From Porphyromonadaceae bacterium FC4 (lineage in GTDB: Bacteria; Bacteroidota; Bacteroidia; Bacteroidales; Porphyromonadaceae), in the NCBI GenBank assembly GCA_900120395.1, contig LT635553.1:1036254-1100253 (forward strand): a DNA stretch of 64,000 nt, read 5' to 3'. This document shows positions 46,532 through 55,909 of the stretch, piece by piece. The notes beneath the pieces were generated by a model. It had not been told where the DNA came from, made no database searches, and saw nothing but the letters and a program-made list of their open reading frames with translations. The position numbers were made by a program, and so were the translations under genes. How positions within the stretch are numbered: the first letter of the stretch is position 1; each line of letters opens with the position of its first letter.

Positions 46532-48349
46532 ATGTCGCTATCCAATCACTCCATAGAATACAATATCCAAGCGTGTGTTTCTAAAGTACTTGAGAGCCTA
46601 TATGGCCTAAAAGAAGCACCGGAGAGTATCTCCATACAGCCAACTCGCAAAGACTTTGAAGGTCACTATACTTTGGTGGTCTTCCCGTATCTGAAAGTAA
46701 GTCGAACAAAGCCGGCGCTGACAGCCGAAGCTATCGGAGAAGAGCTGAAAAAGCAGTACGCTGATCTAGTAAAAGACTACAATGTGGTTAATGGCTTCCT
46801 GAATATCACGCTCAGCGATGTTTTTTTTGCTAAACAACTACTTGAGGATCTGGAGGTACAAGACTTTGGTACTCAAAAAGCACAAAAAGACGCTCCACTC
46901 TACATGGTGGAGTACTCATCGCCAAATACCAATAAGCCTCTGCACCTTGGTCATGTCCGGAATAACTTGCTGGGGTATAGTGTTGCGCAAATACTGAAGG
47001 CTGCCGGAAATAATGTGATCAAGACAAATATAGTCAACGATCGTGGAGTACATATTTGTAAATCCATGCTGGCGTGGAAAAAGTGGGGAAATGGGGTGAC
47101 TCCGGAGTCTTCGGGGCAAAAGGGAGACCACTTGGTAGGAGACTTTTATGTGCTTTTTGGGGAGAAGCTCAATGAGGAGGTCGCTCAGATCCAAGAGCAG
47201 CAGGGAATCTCCGCAGAAGAAGCCGAACAAAAGAGTCCACTCATGCTCGAGGTGCGTGAGATGCTGAAACTATGGGAGGCAGGTGACCCTGAAGTACGCC
47301 AGCTATGGAAGACAATGAATGGATGGGTGTATGAGGGCTTTGATGAGACCTACAAAGCGATGGGGGTCAGCTTTGATAAGATATACTATGAAAGTGACAC
47401 CTATACTATAGGGCGGAACGAGGTATACCGTGGCCTGAAGGAAGGAATCTTTACACAGGATCCGGATGGATCCGTATGGGCTGACCTAACGAATGATGGA
47501 TACGATCGTAAACTATTGCTTCGAGCAGATGGGACGTCAGTGTACATCACGCAAGATATCGGTACTGCAAAGATGAGGTACCAGGACTACCCAATCGATA
47601 AAATGGTGTACGTTGTTGGTAATGAACAGGATTACCACTTCCAGGTCCTCTCTGTAATTTTGGACAAGCTTGGCTTTGACTTTGGTAAAGATCTCAAGCA
47701 CTTCTCTTATGGGATGGTTTCGCTTCCGGATGGTAGTAAGATCAAGAGCCGGGAAGGAACACGTGTCGATGCGGATGACCTGATCCAAAAAATGACTGAC
47801 CAGGCTTATGAGGTATCCTCCTCTCTAGAGAAGATGACCGACATGCCTGACAGTGAACGTAAAGAGGTGGCAAGGATGGTTGGGCTGGGTGCTCTGAAGT
47901 ACTTTTTGCTCAAAGTAGATCCTAAGAAAAATATACTGTTTGATCCGTTTGAGACGATCAACTTTAATGGCAATACAGGCCCGTTTATTCAATACACCTA
48001 TGCGAGAATAAATAGTGTACTGCGTAACGCAAAAAAGCAGGGCGTGTCAGGTCTGAGATGTGTGCCTCAGTCCATAGAATTGGCTGAAAAAGAACGTGCA
48101 CTTATCATCACGTTGGATGCGTTCCCGGCATTAGTCCAGTCGGCTGCTGCTGACATGAACCCGGCGATGGTCGCAAACTATGTATATGACCTCGTAAAAG
48201 AGTTCAACCAGTTTTACCACGATTACTCGGTACTGAATGAACAGGATGAGACACTGAAGTCTCTAAGAGTTTCACTGTGTCAACTCACCGCTAGGGTCAT
48301 CGTGTGTGCTTTTGAGCTTCTGGGCATAGAGGTTCCCGAGCGCATGTAG
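46532..48349 (+). CDS. argS: Arginyl-tRNA synthetase
   Basis: Charges tRNA-Arg. A 605-residue class I enzyme: N-terminal Add1 domain, HIGH signature in SSPNTNKPLHLGHVRNNLLG (HLGH), DIGTAKMRYQDYP, the KMSKS-like loop SKIKSREGTRVD, and a C-terminal DALR domain ending YEL-like in FELLGIEVPERM. It follows panD by 2 bp. Confidence 0.97.
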   Translation: MSLSNHSIEYNIQACVSKVLESLYGLKEAPESISIQPTRKDFEGHYTLVVFPYLKVSRTKPALTAEAIGEELKKQYADLVKDYNVVNGFLNITLSDVFFAKQLLEDLEVQDFGTQKAQKDAPLYMVEYSSPNTNKPLHLGHVRNNLLGYSVAQILKAAGNNVIKTNIVNDRGVHICKSMLAWKKWGNGVTPESSGQKGDHLVGDFYVLFGEKLNEEVAQIQEQQGISAEEAEQKSPLMLEVREMLKLWEAGDPEVRQLWKTMNGWVYEGFDETYKAMGVSFDKIYYESDTYTIGRNEVYRGLKEGIFTQDPDGSVWADLTNDGYDRKLLLRADGTSVYITQDIGTAKMRYQDYPIDKMVYVVGNEQDYHFQVLSVILDKLGFDFGKDLKHFSYGMVSLPDGSKIKSREGTRVDADDLIQKMTDQAYEVSSSLEKMTDMPDSERKEVARMVGLGALKYFLLKVDPKKNILFDPFETINFNGNTGPFIQYTYARINSVLRNAKKQGVSGLRCVPQSIELAEKERALIITLDAFPALVQSAAADMNPAMVANYVYDLVKEFNQFYHDYSVLNEQDETLKSLRVSLCQLTARVIVCAFELLGIEVPERM

Positions 48350-48408
48350 AAAAAGCAGGAGCAGAGATCTAGGAGTATTCTGTTGTAGAGATCAATAATT
48401 TGGTTCAT

Positions 48409-48846
48409 ATGGAGGATAAGCAAACGACTATAGACAAAAGATACTTGCGTATGGCTCGCATTTGGGCTGAAAACTCCTACTGCAAGCGTCTGCAGGTAGG
48501 CGCCCTCGTGGTCAAAGACAAACGGATCATATCTGATGGATATAATGGAACTCCCTCAGGGTTTGAGAATATCTGCGAGGATGAAGAAGGGGTAACTAAG
48601 CCCTATGTCCTCCATGCTGAAGCCAATGCGATATCTAAAGTCGCAGCCTCTAATAATAACAGCAATGGCTCGACTGTATATGTGACACACGCTCCCTGTA
48701 TGGAGTGCTCTAAGCTCATCATACAGGCCGGAGTCAAGCGGGTAGTGTATGCACAAAAATACCGGCTTACGGCGGGTATAGAACTGCTCCAGCAAGCAGG
48801 CATACAGGTAGACTACTTACCTTTTGAAGATGATAAAAAAGAATGA
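48409..48846 (+). CDS. dCMP deaminase family protein
   Basis: Deaminates dCMP to dUMP, feeding thymidylate synthesis. About 145 residues; I prefer the ATG at 48409 (MEDKQTTID) to that at 48400. The zinc motif is VLHAEANAISK with THAPCMECSKLI, and the CKRLQVGALVV and GYNGTPSGFENICED segments match ComEB-type deaminases. It overlaps the protease gene by 4 bp. Confidence 0.92.
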   Translation: MEDKQTTIDKRYLRMARIWAENSYCKRLQVGALVVKDKRIISDGYNGTPSGFENICEDEEGVTKPYVLHAEANAISKVAASNNNSNGSTVYVTHAPCMECSKLIIQAGVKRVVYAQKYRLTAGIELLQQAGIQVDYLPFEDDKKE

Positions 48847-50537
48847 AAAAGGGCTTCAAGTACGTTAGTGTTGTCGTTGCTCTACTCCTAGTGGGAGTCC
48901 TTTCTTTCTACGCAGGTCAGAGGAGTAGGTTTGCTTATCTTATTAAGAATGAGCGTATCTCTGCTATGGAAAAGCTGGAGGCTACCCTCTATTTGATTCA
49001 AAAGTACTACGTGGATAGTGTTAATCCTGACAAACTGGTAGAAGATCTCATACCCGTACTGATGAATCAGCTTGACCCTCACTCTTCTTTTTTGACCGCA
49101 GAGCAACGGCAGCAAGAGTTGGAGAATATTGATGGCTATTTTTACGGTATAGGGGTCACCTTTAACTATCTGAAAGATACGGTTGTCGTTCTAGATGTCG
49201 TCCCTAATGGTCCATCTGACATTGCAGGGATCCAGCCGGGAGAACGTATTACTCATGTGGATGGGCAATCGATAGAGCATCTAGATGTATCAGCAGACTC
49301 TATTCGGTCTAAACTCAAGGGCCCCAACCATAGCGTAGTGCGTTTACAGGTGCGCAATCCCGAGAGTGGCGAGATACGTGATGTAGCTGTGACACGCGGT
49401 GTAGTTAATATGAATGCAGTGGATGCGTCATATATGATCAATGACTCTCTCGGCGTGATCAAGATTGCCTCTTTTGTCTCCAATACCTACAACGATTTCA
49501 TGGCTGCTTTTGCGAAGCTCGAGCAACAGGGTATGAAGGGACTTGTCATTGATCTACGGGATAATCCGGGAGGGGTGATGCAGGCGGCATTGCTGCTAAG
49601 TAACGAAGTCCTCCCTGCGGGGCGCCTTATTATGTATATGCAAGGAAACAGTGTACCTCGAGAGGATTTCCGATCAGATGGCACCGGTAGCCTTCAAAAT
49701 ATCCCTATCTACGTCCTGATTAATGAAATATCTGCATCTGCATCAGAAATCCTGAGTGGGGCTATTCAAGATAATGATGCCGGGATCCTAATCGGACGCC
49801 GTACTTTTGGGAAGGGATTAGTGCAAAAACCTTTTGAGTACTATGATGGTTCTTCAATTCATCTGACTATTGCACGGTACTACACACCGTCCGGACGCTG
49901 TATTCAGCGGCAATATAAGCTAGGGCAAGAGGAGGAGTATTCCATGGATTGGCTGGAGAGGTTGCAAAGTGGTGAGTTGTTTCACCAGGATTCTATACAT
50001 GTGAATGAGGAGCTTCTCTTCCATACGATGTCCGGCCGACCCGTTTACGGAGCTGGGGGCATTACTCCGGATATTTTTATTCCTCGCGATACGATCGGAT
50101 ACAACTCGTACACTTCTCAGATCTTCACAAAGGGGGTGATCCCGGCATTCGCATTTAAGTATGCTGATCAATACCGAGGAGCACTGAAGAGTCTTGGAGA
50201 TGCCCAGACTTGCTATACTTTCCTTACTCGGCAAGGTCTAGTCTGGCAGATGGCAAACTTTGCTAATCAAGAGTATGGCATTCGAGTCCGTAATTTTCTA
50301 ATCTATCAAGCAGAAGAGAAGCTGGAAGATCTTTTGATCTCTGTGATACTGAATTATACCTACGGTCGTGACGCTTCTGAAAAAGCAGGTAATATCCATG
50401 ACCCTATGATGCAATGTGCAGTAAAGCTGTTTGATAGCGGTGTATATACCCCTATGCAAGTCCCCCAAGAAGATCTTATGCTTCCAGACACTTTGGCTCA
50501 GTCTGTATTCGAAAAAACTCCTGATGTTGTTGACTAA
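48843..50537 (+). CDS. S41 C-terminal processing peptidase
   Basis: A periplasmic serine protease of 564 residues. An N-terminal signal or anchor (residues 5-24, YVSVVVALLLVGVLSFYAG) is followed by a PDZ domain (about 90-175, GIGVTFNYLKDTVVVLDVVPNGPSDIAGIQPG in part). The catalytic Ser is in INEISASASEILSGA and the Lys in GRRTFGKGLVQKPF. The C-terminal 200 residues are extra and helical. It trims or degrades envelope proteins. It overlaps the dCMP deaminase and the cyclo-ligase genes. Confidence 0.92.
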   Translation: MKKGFKYVSVVVALLLVGVLSFYAGQRSRFAYLIKNERISAMEKLEATLYLIQKYYVDSVNPDKLVEDLIPVLMNQLDPHSSFLTAEQRQQELENIDGYFYGIGVTFNYLKDTVVVLDVVPNGPSDIAGIQPGERITHVDGQSIEHLDVSADSIRSKLKGPNHSVVRLQVRNPESGEIRDVAVTRGVVNMNAVDASYMINDSLGVIKIASFVSNTYNDFMAAFAKLEQQGMKGLVIDLRDNPGGVMQAALLLSNEVLPAGRLIMYMQGNSVPREDFRSDGTGSLQNIPIYVLINEISASASEILSGAIQDNDAGILIGRRTFGKGLVQKPFEYYDGSSIHLTIARYYTPSGRCIQRQYKLGQEEEYSMDWLERLQSGELFHQDSIHVNEELLFHTMSGRPVYGAGGITPDIFIPRDTIGYNSYTSQIFTKGVIPAFAFKYADQYRGALKSLGDAQTCYTFLTRQGLVWQMANFANQEYGIRVRNFLIYQAEEKLEDLLISVILNYTYGRDASEKAGNIHDPMMQCAVKLFDSGVYTPMQVPQEDLMLPDTLAQSVFEKTPDVVD

Positions 50538-51108
50538 GAAAGAGGTTCGCCTTGAAGCTAAAAGGCGAGTTAGTTTGATCAAAGATAGGGCGGTTCGGTC
50601 TGAAAAAATGGCTGTAAATGTTCTTCAGCTACTATCTGATCTAAAAAAAGAACAGAAAATAGAGCAACCACTAAGGGTAGGGCTCTTTTTGAGTATGCCT
50701 ACCGAGATCAATACCGCTCCTCTTATACAGGCACTCCAAAACTCAGATGAGTATTTGGTATTGGTGCCGAGAGCTGAAGAAGACTGTACTATGCATTTTT
50801 TTGTGTATTCAAAGTCAGCACCACATAAGATTTCGAAATATGGCATATGTGAACCCACTGATCCAGTAGCTAGATCAATGGTGCCCAATGTCATGCTAGT
50901 CCCTGGGCTTGCATTTGATCTCTACGGGGGTAGAGTAGGGCATGGGAAGGGGTATTATGATTATTATTTCGACAAGTACCGGGATCAGATCGCTTATAAG
51001 ATTGCCCTTGCATATGACTCCCAGATATTTGACAGAGTTCCGATGGATACTTATGACAAATATATGGATGGAATTGCTACGGACGAAAGAAAGTTGATAT
51101 TTGTTTAG
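50524..51108 (+). CDS. 5-formyltetrahydrofolate cyclo-ligase
   Basis: Returns 5-formyl-THF to the active folate pool as 5,10-methenyl-THF. About 194 residues from the ATG at 50524, which overlaps the protease stop by 14 bp. The start MLLTKKEVRLEAKRRVS is typical. The ATP/substrate motif is VPGLAFDLYGGRVGHGKGYYDYYFDKY. The stop is directly abutted by the convergent DUF721 gene with no terminator between them. Confidence 0.92.
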   Translation: MLLTKKEVRLEAKRRVSLIKDRAVRSEKMAVNVLQLLSDLKKEQKIEQPLRVGLFLSMPTEINTAPLIQALQNSDEYLVLVPRAEEDCTMHFFVYSKSAPHKISKYGICEPTDPVARSMVPNVMLVPGLAFDLYGGRVGHGKGYYDYYFDKYRDQIAYKIALAYDSQIFDRVPMDTYDKYMDGIATDERKLIFV

Positions 51109-51109
51109 C

Positions 51110-51418
51110 TCAACGCTTGGATAGGGTGATATTGACCTGCCGGATTGGGAATTCTTGCATTTGCTCGTGTAGAAAGCTCTCAATCATGTCTTGTCTACTT
51201 CGGACGTAGTAGAGCGTGACACTAGAGGGACACTCAATCAGTAGTATACCGTTTGTGTCCAAACTTACGACAAGGTCTAATCCTTTGAGGGTTGGATCGG
51301 GGATCTTTTGCCATACCTTTTTTAGCTGCTTATGCGCTTCAAGGATCTGTAATAATCCTGACGACTCCTTCATCTCACTAAGTATCTCACTAACCTTTTC
51401 CGGCTTGTATATACGCAT
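51110..51418 (-). CDS. DUF721 (DciA-related) protein
   Basis: A 102-residue protein downstream of recF. It has the pattern of DUF721 proteins: basic N-terminal helix (MRIYKPEKVSEILSEMKESSG), KKVWQKIPDPTLKGLD and LLIECPSSVTLYYVRSRQDM. DciA in other bacteria loads the DnaB helicase, and DUF721 proteins often sit beside recF in Bacteroidetes. That role is inferred here. It starts 20 bp after recF. Confidence 0.85.
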   Translation of the reverse strand: MRIYKPEKVSEILSEMKESSGLLQILEAHKQLKKVWQKIPDPTLKGLDLVVSLDTNGILLIECPSSVTLYYVRSRQDMIESFLHEQMQEFPIRQVNITLSKR

Positions 51419-51438
51419 AATGAGGAGGTGCTTTTCTT

Positions 51439-52569
51439 TTAAACAGACTCTAAGGTAGTAAAGTGTCCATTTTCCCCGTAGAAGAGGGTATACTTTGGCT
51501 GATCAAGAGACGAAAGTATTTGATCTAGGTATTTGCGATTGGTATCTGTCATGAATATTTGACCAAATCCACTACCTGATACAAGCTGGACTATTCGATC
51601 GACTCGGTGCTCATCAAGCTTGTCAAATACGTCATCAAGGAGTAAAATCGGAGTGTTACCACTGTGGATCTGGGAGAGTAGGGCAAACTGTGCAAATTTC
51701 AGTGCTACCATATAGCTCTTGTTTTGTCCTTGGGAGCCCACTTTCCTGATCAGTACATCATTGAGAAGCATCTCCAAATCATCTCGATGTGGCCCAATGC
51801 TCGTGTAACCGAGAGCCTTGTCCTTTTCGAGAGAGTTTCTCCAGGCCTCAAGAAATGACTGAGCATCATATTGGTCAGCAAAGGTCTCCTCTGCCGGGAC
51901 ATACCTTAGCTCAACCTGATCACTTCCTCCTGATATATGATGGTAATAGTGCAAAAATATCGGGCGAATACGATCGAGCCACTCTAGACGATATTTCAGA
52001 ATAACTTCGGCTTCAGTAGCCATCTGACTTGACAGAATATTTAGTACTGCTAGATCTAGCCCATATTCTTGTTTAAGCAGTGCATTGCGCTGTTCCAGTA
52101 AGCGTCTATAGTTCATGAGTGAAGTCAGATAGGGTACCGACTCCTGAGAAATGAGTTGATCCATGAACTTCCGCCTTTCTATACTTCCGCCTTTAATTAG
52201 TTCAATATCAGAAGGTGAGATCATGACCAGAGGAAAAACACCTATATGATTAGCTATTCGGTCATATTCTTTTTTATTTCGTCTAAAGACTTTTGGCTTA
52301 CCGACCCTAATTCCACAAAAAATCCTCTCTTCTTTATTATTCATGCTGTATTGACCCTCAATAATAGCCATATCTGTATTATTTTGGATCACCATATGGT
52401 CGGGTAAATGAAGGTGGGACTTTGTGAAAGATAAGTAATAGATGCTGTCGAGTAAGTTGGTCTTACCCATGCCATTAGCACCTATTACGCAGTTCAGCTT
52501 TTCCGAAAAATCCAAGCTAATCTGATTGATGTTTTTATAGTTCGTCAGTGATAAATGATTTAAAACCAT
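51439..52569 (-). CDS. recF: DNA replication and repair protein RecF
   Basis: An SMC-like ABC ATPase of 376 residues that helps load RecA at gaps. Walker A is in CVIGANGMGKTNLLDSIYYLSF, the signature in SQGQNKSYMVALKFAQF, and Walker B in TPILLLDDVFDKLDEHR. The length is normal. It is followed by the DUF721 gene and preceded by a repeat-containing gap. Confidence 0.95.
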   Translation of the reverse strand: MVLNHLSLTNYKNINQISLDFSEKLNCVIGANGMGKTNLLDSIYYLSFTKSHLHLPDHMVIQNNTDMAIIEGQYSMNNKEERIFCGIRVGKPKVFRRNKKEYDRIANHIGVFPLVMISPSDIELIKGGSIERRKFMDQLISQESVPYLTSLMNYRRLLEQRNALLKQEYGLDLAVLNILSSQMATEAEVILKYRLEWLDRIRPIFLHYYHHISGGSDQVELRYVPAEETFADQYDAQSFLEAWRNSLEKDKALGYTSIGPHRDDLEMLLNDVLIRKVGSQGQNKSYMVALKFAQFALLSQIHSGNTPILLLDDVFDKLDEHRVDRIVQLVSGSGFGQIFMTDTNRKYLDQILSSLDQPKYTLFYGENGHFTTLESV

Positions 52570-52670
52570 GCATCTACTCTTTTAATTCATACGGGTTTAC
52601 TTCTCAGTAACTGGTGTAGCGATATTTACTACCATCAACTTAACATAAGGTGTATTATGGGGTTCTTCTT

Positions 52671-52890
52671 GGGGCGTACATGTGTACTAAAAAAGTTTCC
52701 TACTGGAAACAGATCTCTACTATCCGTCAAATCATTTTCTTTCCTACTGGAAACATTTCCCTTCTATCCGTCATTTTTTTTCACCCCTCCCCGAGCGGAA
52801 AAAATAGTTTGATGCCTTGTAATCCTCCTTAGTTCGTCCCCCATGCGGTACTTGTAAACTTCAAATGAGTGAGCCCTGGGGGCGTACATG
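52671..52890. mobile_element. Repeat-carrying unit flanked by a 12-bp direct repeat
   Basis: A perfect direct repeat GGGGCGTACATG (52671-52682 and 52879-52890) brackets repeat copy 8 plus a tail. The tail (TTGATGCCTTG, CCTTAGTTCGTCCC, CGGTACTTG, then AACTTCAAATG and GTGAGCCCT) is the same as in the 21.3 kb unit, except for an internal deletion of about 60 bp. The left inverted repeat of that unit is absent here. Both units end GTGAGCCCT directly before their direct repeat. Confidence 0.6.
52690..52780 (+). repeat. Dispersed hairpin repeat, copy 8
   Basis: Plus orientation, two 44-bp units, TACT in both loops. Right flank CACCCCTCCCCGAGCGG. It lies between the tandem genes recF and ispF, which are both on the minus strand. 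Confidence 0.9.
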
Positions 52891-52905
52891 AGTGAATGAA
52901 GAAAG

Positions 52906-53403
52906 TCAAGATCTTACCAGTAAAACTGATGCGATAGCCATCATTCCCTCCTCATTACCTACAAATCCCATTCTTTCATTTGTTGTTGCTTTGATAGAGA
53001 TTTGGGAAGGATCAGCATCTAATATCATGGCAATACATGTGATCATTTCTGGTATATGAGGATTGAGTTTTGGACGCTCAGCTACAATAGTAGCATCGAT
53101 ATTACCAAGTTGATATCCCTTTTCTCTAATAAGTTTGTTGGTTTCTTTTAGTAAAACCTTAGAGTCTACATCTTTGTATTTTGGATCGGTATCAGGGAAG
53201 TGATACCCAATGTCACGTAGGGCTAATGCTCCCAGCATTGCATCCATAATAGCGTGCAGAAGGACGTCGGCATCCGAGTGTCCTAGGAGACCTTTTTCGA
53301 ACGGAATATGAATTCCACCCAGCCAGAGCTTACGCCCAGCTTCAAAACGGTGAACGTCATATCCTTGCCCCACCCTTATAAGTAACGCATCTTTGTTTTC
53401 CAT
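52906..53403 (-). CDS. ispF: 2-C-methyl-D-erythritol 2,4-cyclodiphosphate synthase
   Basis: Makes MEcPP in the MEP pathway. A 165-residue protein with the signature [21 protein letters not shown] (split by the metal ligands D and H), [15 protein letters not shown] and [14 protein letters not shown], ending with [15 protein letters not shown]. It is the last gene of rex-FAH like-porV-ispF; the gap to porV is 7 bp. IspG is encoded at 7927 in this window. Confidence 0.96.
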   Translation of the reverse strand: MENKDALLIRVGQGYDVHRFEAGRKLWLGGIHIPFEKGLLGHSDADVLLHAIMDAMLGALALRDIGYHFPDTDPKYKDVDSKVLLKETNKLIREKGYQLGNIDATIVAERPKLNPHIPEMITCIAMILDADPSQISIKATTNERMGFVGNEEGMMAIASVLLVRS

Positions 53404-53410
53404 AATCAGA

Positions 53411-54583
53411 TCATAGAGAGATGTTTACAGAGAGCCTAAGCGTATTGTTTAGCGGAGACTTTGGCTGATCTGCCAAAAAGTAAGATATGTCCAACCGTAC
53501 GAACTCATAGATAATACCTGCACCGAGAGAAAGTCCGCCATTGGTACCCTTTGAGGCATCCTGGAAAAAGTACCCGGCACGAGCTATGAGATGCTCAGCA
53601 TAGGTGTACTCTGCTCCTAGGGAGAAGGTCATTTCTTTTAGTTCTTCTCCTATTCCTCCTGGAGCATCTGACCAGGACGAAACTAAGGCTTTAGCTGCAC
53701 TTTGTGTGTAGTATTTCTCCCGTTTTTCTTGGGAGTTGGTGTCTGTCCCAATCGGAAGAGTCGGCACCATTAACTTTGATGTTTCTGCATACACTCCTAA
53801 TTGGTGCAAGTCTGCAAGCAGAGTATTGCCGCCCACTCCCAGCCTAAAAACAGCCGGGGAAAAGAGATACGTGTTTCCACCATCATGGGTGAGTTTGCCA
53901 CCAACGTTATTAATGGCCATTGCTGCCTGAATTGTGGCTTTACGCTCTGCAACCTCTATGGGTGCCCTGTAGGTTACTGATAGGTCACCCAAAAACGTCT
54001 CGGCCTTACTGCTTACCTGGTTGATAGAGAAGTTATAGTCTGATATCCCGTATCTTAGAGCCAAGCCTACGCTCCAGTATGGATGTACTCTGATAGCATA
54101 GCCTAGGTCGACTGCAAACTCGTAGGGGTGAACAGCCACCGGGTCAGTACTGCCATTGGGGAAAGTCAGTGCTTTACCAATGTTGAAATAACGAAGCGAA
54201 CCGGATACGGTGTGACGCAATCCTACATTGTCCTCAATACTAAAGTATCCGGATAGGTAGGAAACATTCATGTCTTTGACAAGATCTGGCATCCACGGGG
54301 TATACGACAGAGAAATTCCCCATGAGTTGGTGGCGAATCCCATCTTTGACATGTTGTGGTAAATACCAAAGGCGTCTGCATCGGTTGCCAATCCAATATT
54401 TGCCATCCCCGTACTCCTAGCATCCGGATGGATAGAGAGCATTGGCAAGCCCGTAATCATTGGTGACCAGTATCTACTTTGGCCAATATCCTCTTTAGGA
54501 GAGTTTTGTGCTAGTATGGTTGTTGTGCTGATGCACGACAGACAAAACAGGTAGAGGAAAGTTTTATAATAACAGTACTTCAT
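53411..54583 (-). CDS. porV: Type IX secretion outer-membrane protein PorV (LptO)
   Basis: A 390-residue beta-barrel that shuttles T9SS cargo from the translocon to the PorU sortase. The signal peptide ends TTTILAQ; the mature N-terminus has the PorV pattern [34 protein letters not shown], then [17 protein letters not shown]. The C-terminus LRLSVNISL is a barrel-type end. It follows the FAH-like gene by 6 bp. porU, which in P. gingivalis lies next to porV, is not in this window. Confidence 0.93.
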   Translation of the reverse strand: MKYCYYKTFLYLFCLSCISTTTILAQNSPKEDIGQSRYWSPMITGLPMLSIHPDARSTGMANIGLATDADAFGIYHNMSKMGFATNSWGISLSYTPWMPDLVKDMNVSYLSGYFSIEDNVGLRHTVSGSLRYFNIGKALTFPNGSTDPVAVHPYEFAVDLGYAIRVHPYWSVGLALRYGISDYNFSINQVSSKAETFLGDLSVTYRAPIEVAERKATIQAAMAINNVGGKLTHDGGNTYLFSPAVFRLGVGGNTLLADLHQLGVYAETSKLMVPTLPIGTDTNSQEKREKYYTQSAAKALVSSWSDAPGGIGEELKEMTFSLGAEYTYAEHLIARAGYFFQDASKGTNGGLSLGAGIIYEFVRLDISYFLADQPKSPLNNTLRLSVNISL

Positions 54584-54589
54584 GTATTC

Positions 54590-55201
54590 TTACTTTATTG
54601 AGGCATTGAGGATGACAGTATCGTTTGGGGTGCTGTATAGATGTTGTTCGGGTGCTTCAATTTTCCTGTACTTATCGACCAATGGAAAGGTGATACAATC
54701 CCCCATCTTAATCAGGTAATAGTGGCTTATGGTAGAGATTGTTTCGTGTATGCGATCTGAACTAATAATGGACTGGATTATGATTTTCTCTTCTGTCCTC
54801 TCCTCCCCATTTAGGATGAGATGGCTAATAGTCTTTGGCATTTCTTCTTTCGGGAAAAAATGAGAAGTCATCAGAGCACCATCAAAATCATAAGCCAAGG
54901 AGGAGTCAAGTCCTAGGGCGGATGTCTGTTGATAGTATTGAATATCCGTAAAACTAATTCCTAGAGCGAGCTCTTGATAGTACTTATGTGCAAACCGGCT
55001 CTCGATGGACTTCCCTACTCTTCCAATACGTACAACCAGGACCGGCACATAGTGCATGTCCCTACTCCACTCTGGAGTGTAGAGGGTTTTCCCTGAGTTT
55101 GTCAGAGTATTATCAGACCGCAAGAAGAAGAAGTGCCCAATTGGGTACTCCTTCTGAAAAGTCTCACTTAGAAGTGATTGTTCCGAACAAAATATCTTCA
55201 T
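54590..55201 (-). CDS. Degenerate fumarylacetoacetate-hydrolase-fold protein
   Basis: A 203-residue protein that aligns by eye with small Bacteroidetes FAH-family enzymes: FFFLRSDNTLTNSGKTLYTPEWSRDMHYVPVLVVRIGRVGK, RFAHKYYQELALGISFTD, FDGALM. In active members the strand reads HYETELVVRI; here residues 52 and 54 are Val, so both metal-binding glutamates are gone. The Asp of GIDFT is Ser83, and the Lys two residues before FDG is Tyr104. The protein is thus probably non-catalytic. It lies between rex and porV, 0 and 6 bp away. Confidence 0.75.
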   Translation of the reverse strand: MKIFCSEQSLLSETFQKEYPIGHFFFLRSDNTLTNSGKTLYTPEWSRDMHYVPVLVVRIGRVGKSIESRFAHKYYQELALGISFTDIQYYQQTSALGLDSSLAYDFDGALMTSHFFPKEEMPKTISHLILNGEERTEEKIIIQSIISSDRIHETISTISHYYLIKMGDCITFPLVDKYRKIEAPEQHLYSTPNDTVILNASIK

Positions 55202-55840
55202 TTAGTCAAATAGCTCTCGCATACGGTTGTACATAACCGCTAAGTGTGAGTACATGGAGGTGTTTTGGACGACTACAGTATCCGGAACAATGATACGAAA
55301 CGGTGTAAAGTTCCATATTGCTTCGATTCCTGTACCAACAATGGTGTTGGTAACCGTTTGGGCTACGTCTACAGGCACCGTAAGGATACCAATATTGACT
55401 TCCGGCTGTTTTTTATCGGTTAGGTCATCCAGATGGTACACCGGCACACCGTGGATCGTAGTGTTAGTGAGCTCAGGATTGATGTCAAAACCAGCAACTA
55501 CTTCCAAGCCATATTGAGCAAGTCCCTTGTCTTGTAGAAGGGCAGCACCAAGATTACCTACCCCGAAGATATAAGCCTTGTGATGACCTGTGAATCCTAA
55601 AAACTGCTCCAAAACGTTCACCATTTCTTCAACATCATAGCCTACACGTGTTTTTCCGGAAATGTTGACAAAGGACAAATCCTTTGCTACAAGAGCAGAG
55701 TCAACCCCAATACTTTTGGCAATATTTGTACTAGATACGACCTGTTCACCTTGAGCACTTAGAAGTTTTACATAGGCTAGATACCAAGGTAATCTACGGA
55801 GTGCGGGTTCCGGTACTCGGTGTGTTTTTTTATTTGCCAT
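55202..55840 (-). CDS. rex: Redox-sensing transcriptional repressor Rex
   Basis: A dimeric repressor that senses NADH/NAD+ and usually controls fermentation and respiration genes. 212 residues: winged helix at residues 5-75 (VPEPALRRLPWYLAYVKLL; SIGVDSALVAKDLSFV), Rossmann domain with FGVGNLGAALLQ, and a domain-swapped C-terminal helix ending AVMYNRMRELFD. It heads the minus-strand unit with the FAH-like gene, porV and ispF; the next gene starts right at its stop. The promoter box is at 55886-55893. Confidence 0.95.
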   Translation of the reverse strand: MANKKTHRVPEPALRRLPWYLAYVKLLSAQGEQVVSSTNIAKSIGVDSALVAKDLSFVNISGKTRVGYDVEEMVNVLEQFLGFTGHHKAYIFGVGNLGAALLQDKGLAQYGLEVVAGFDINPELTNTTIHGVPVYHLDDLTDKKQPEVNIGILTVPVDVAQTVTNTIVGTGIEAIWNFTPFRIIVPDTVVVQNTSMYSHLAVMYNRMRELFD

Positions 55841-55885
55841 CGGAGTCGTTTTTTCTATTATTCCTATTTCCTTTAATACGTTCTA

Positions 55886-55893
55886 CAAATATA
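55886..55893 (-). promoter_or_regulatory. rex operon promoter -7 box
   Basis: Minus strand TATATTTG; RNA would start near 55880, 40 nt before rex. Confidence 0.6.
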
Positions 55894-55909
55894 AGTAAAA
55901 GACGATGCT

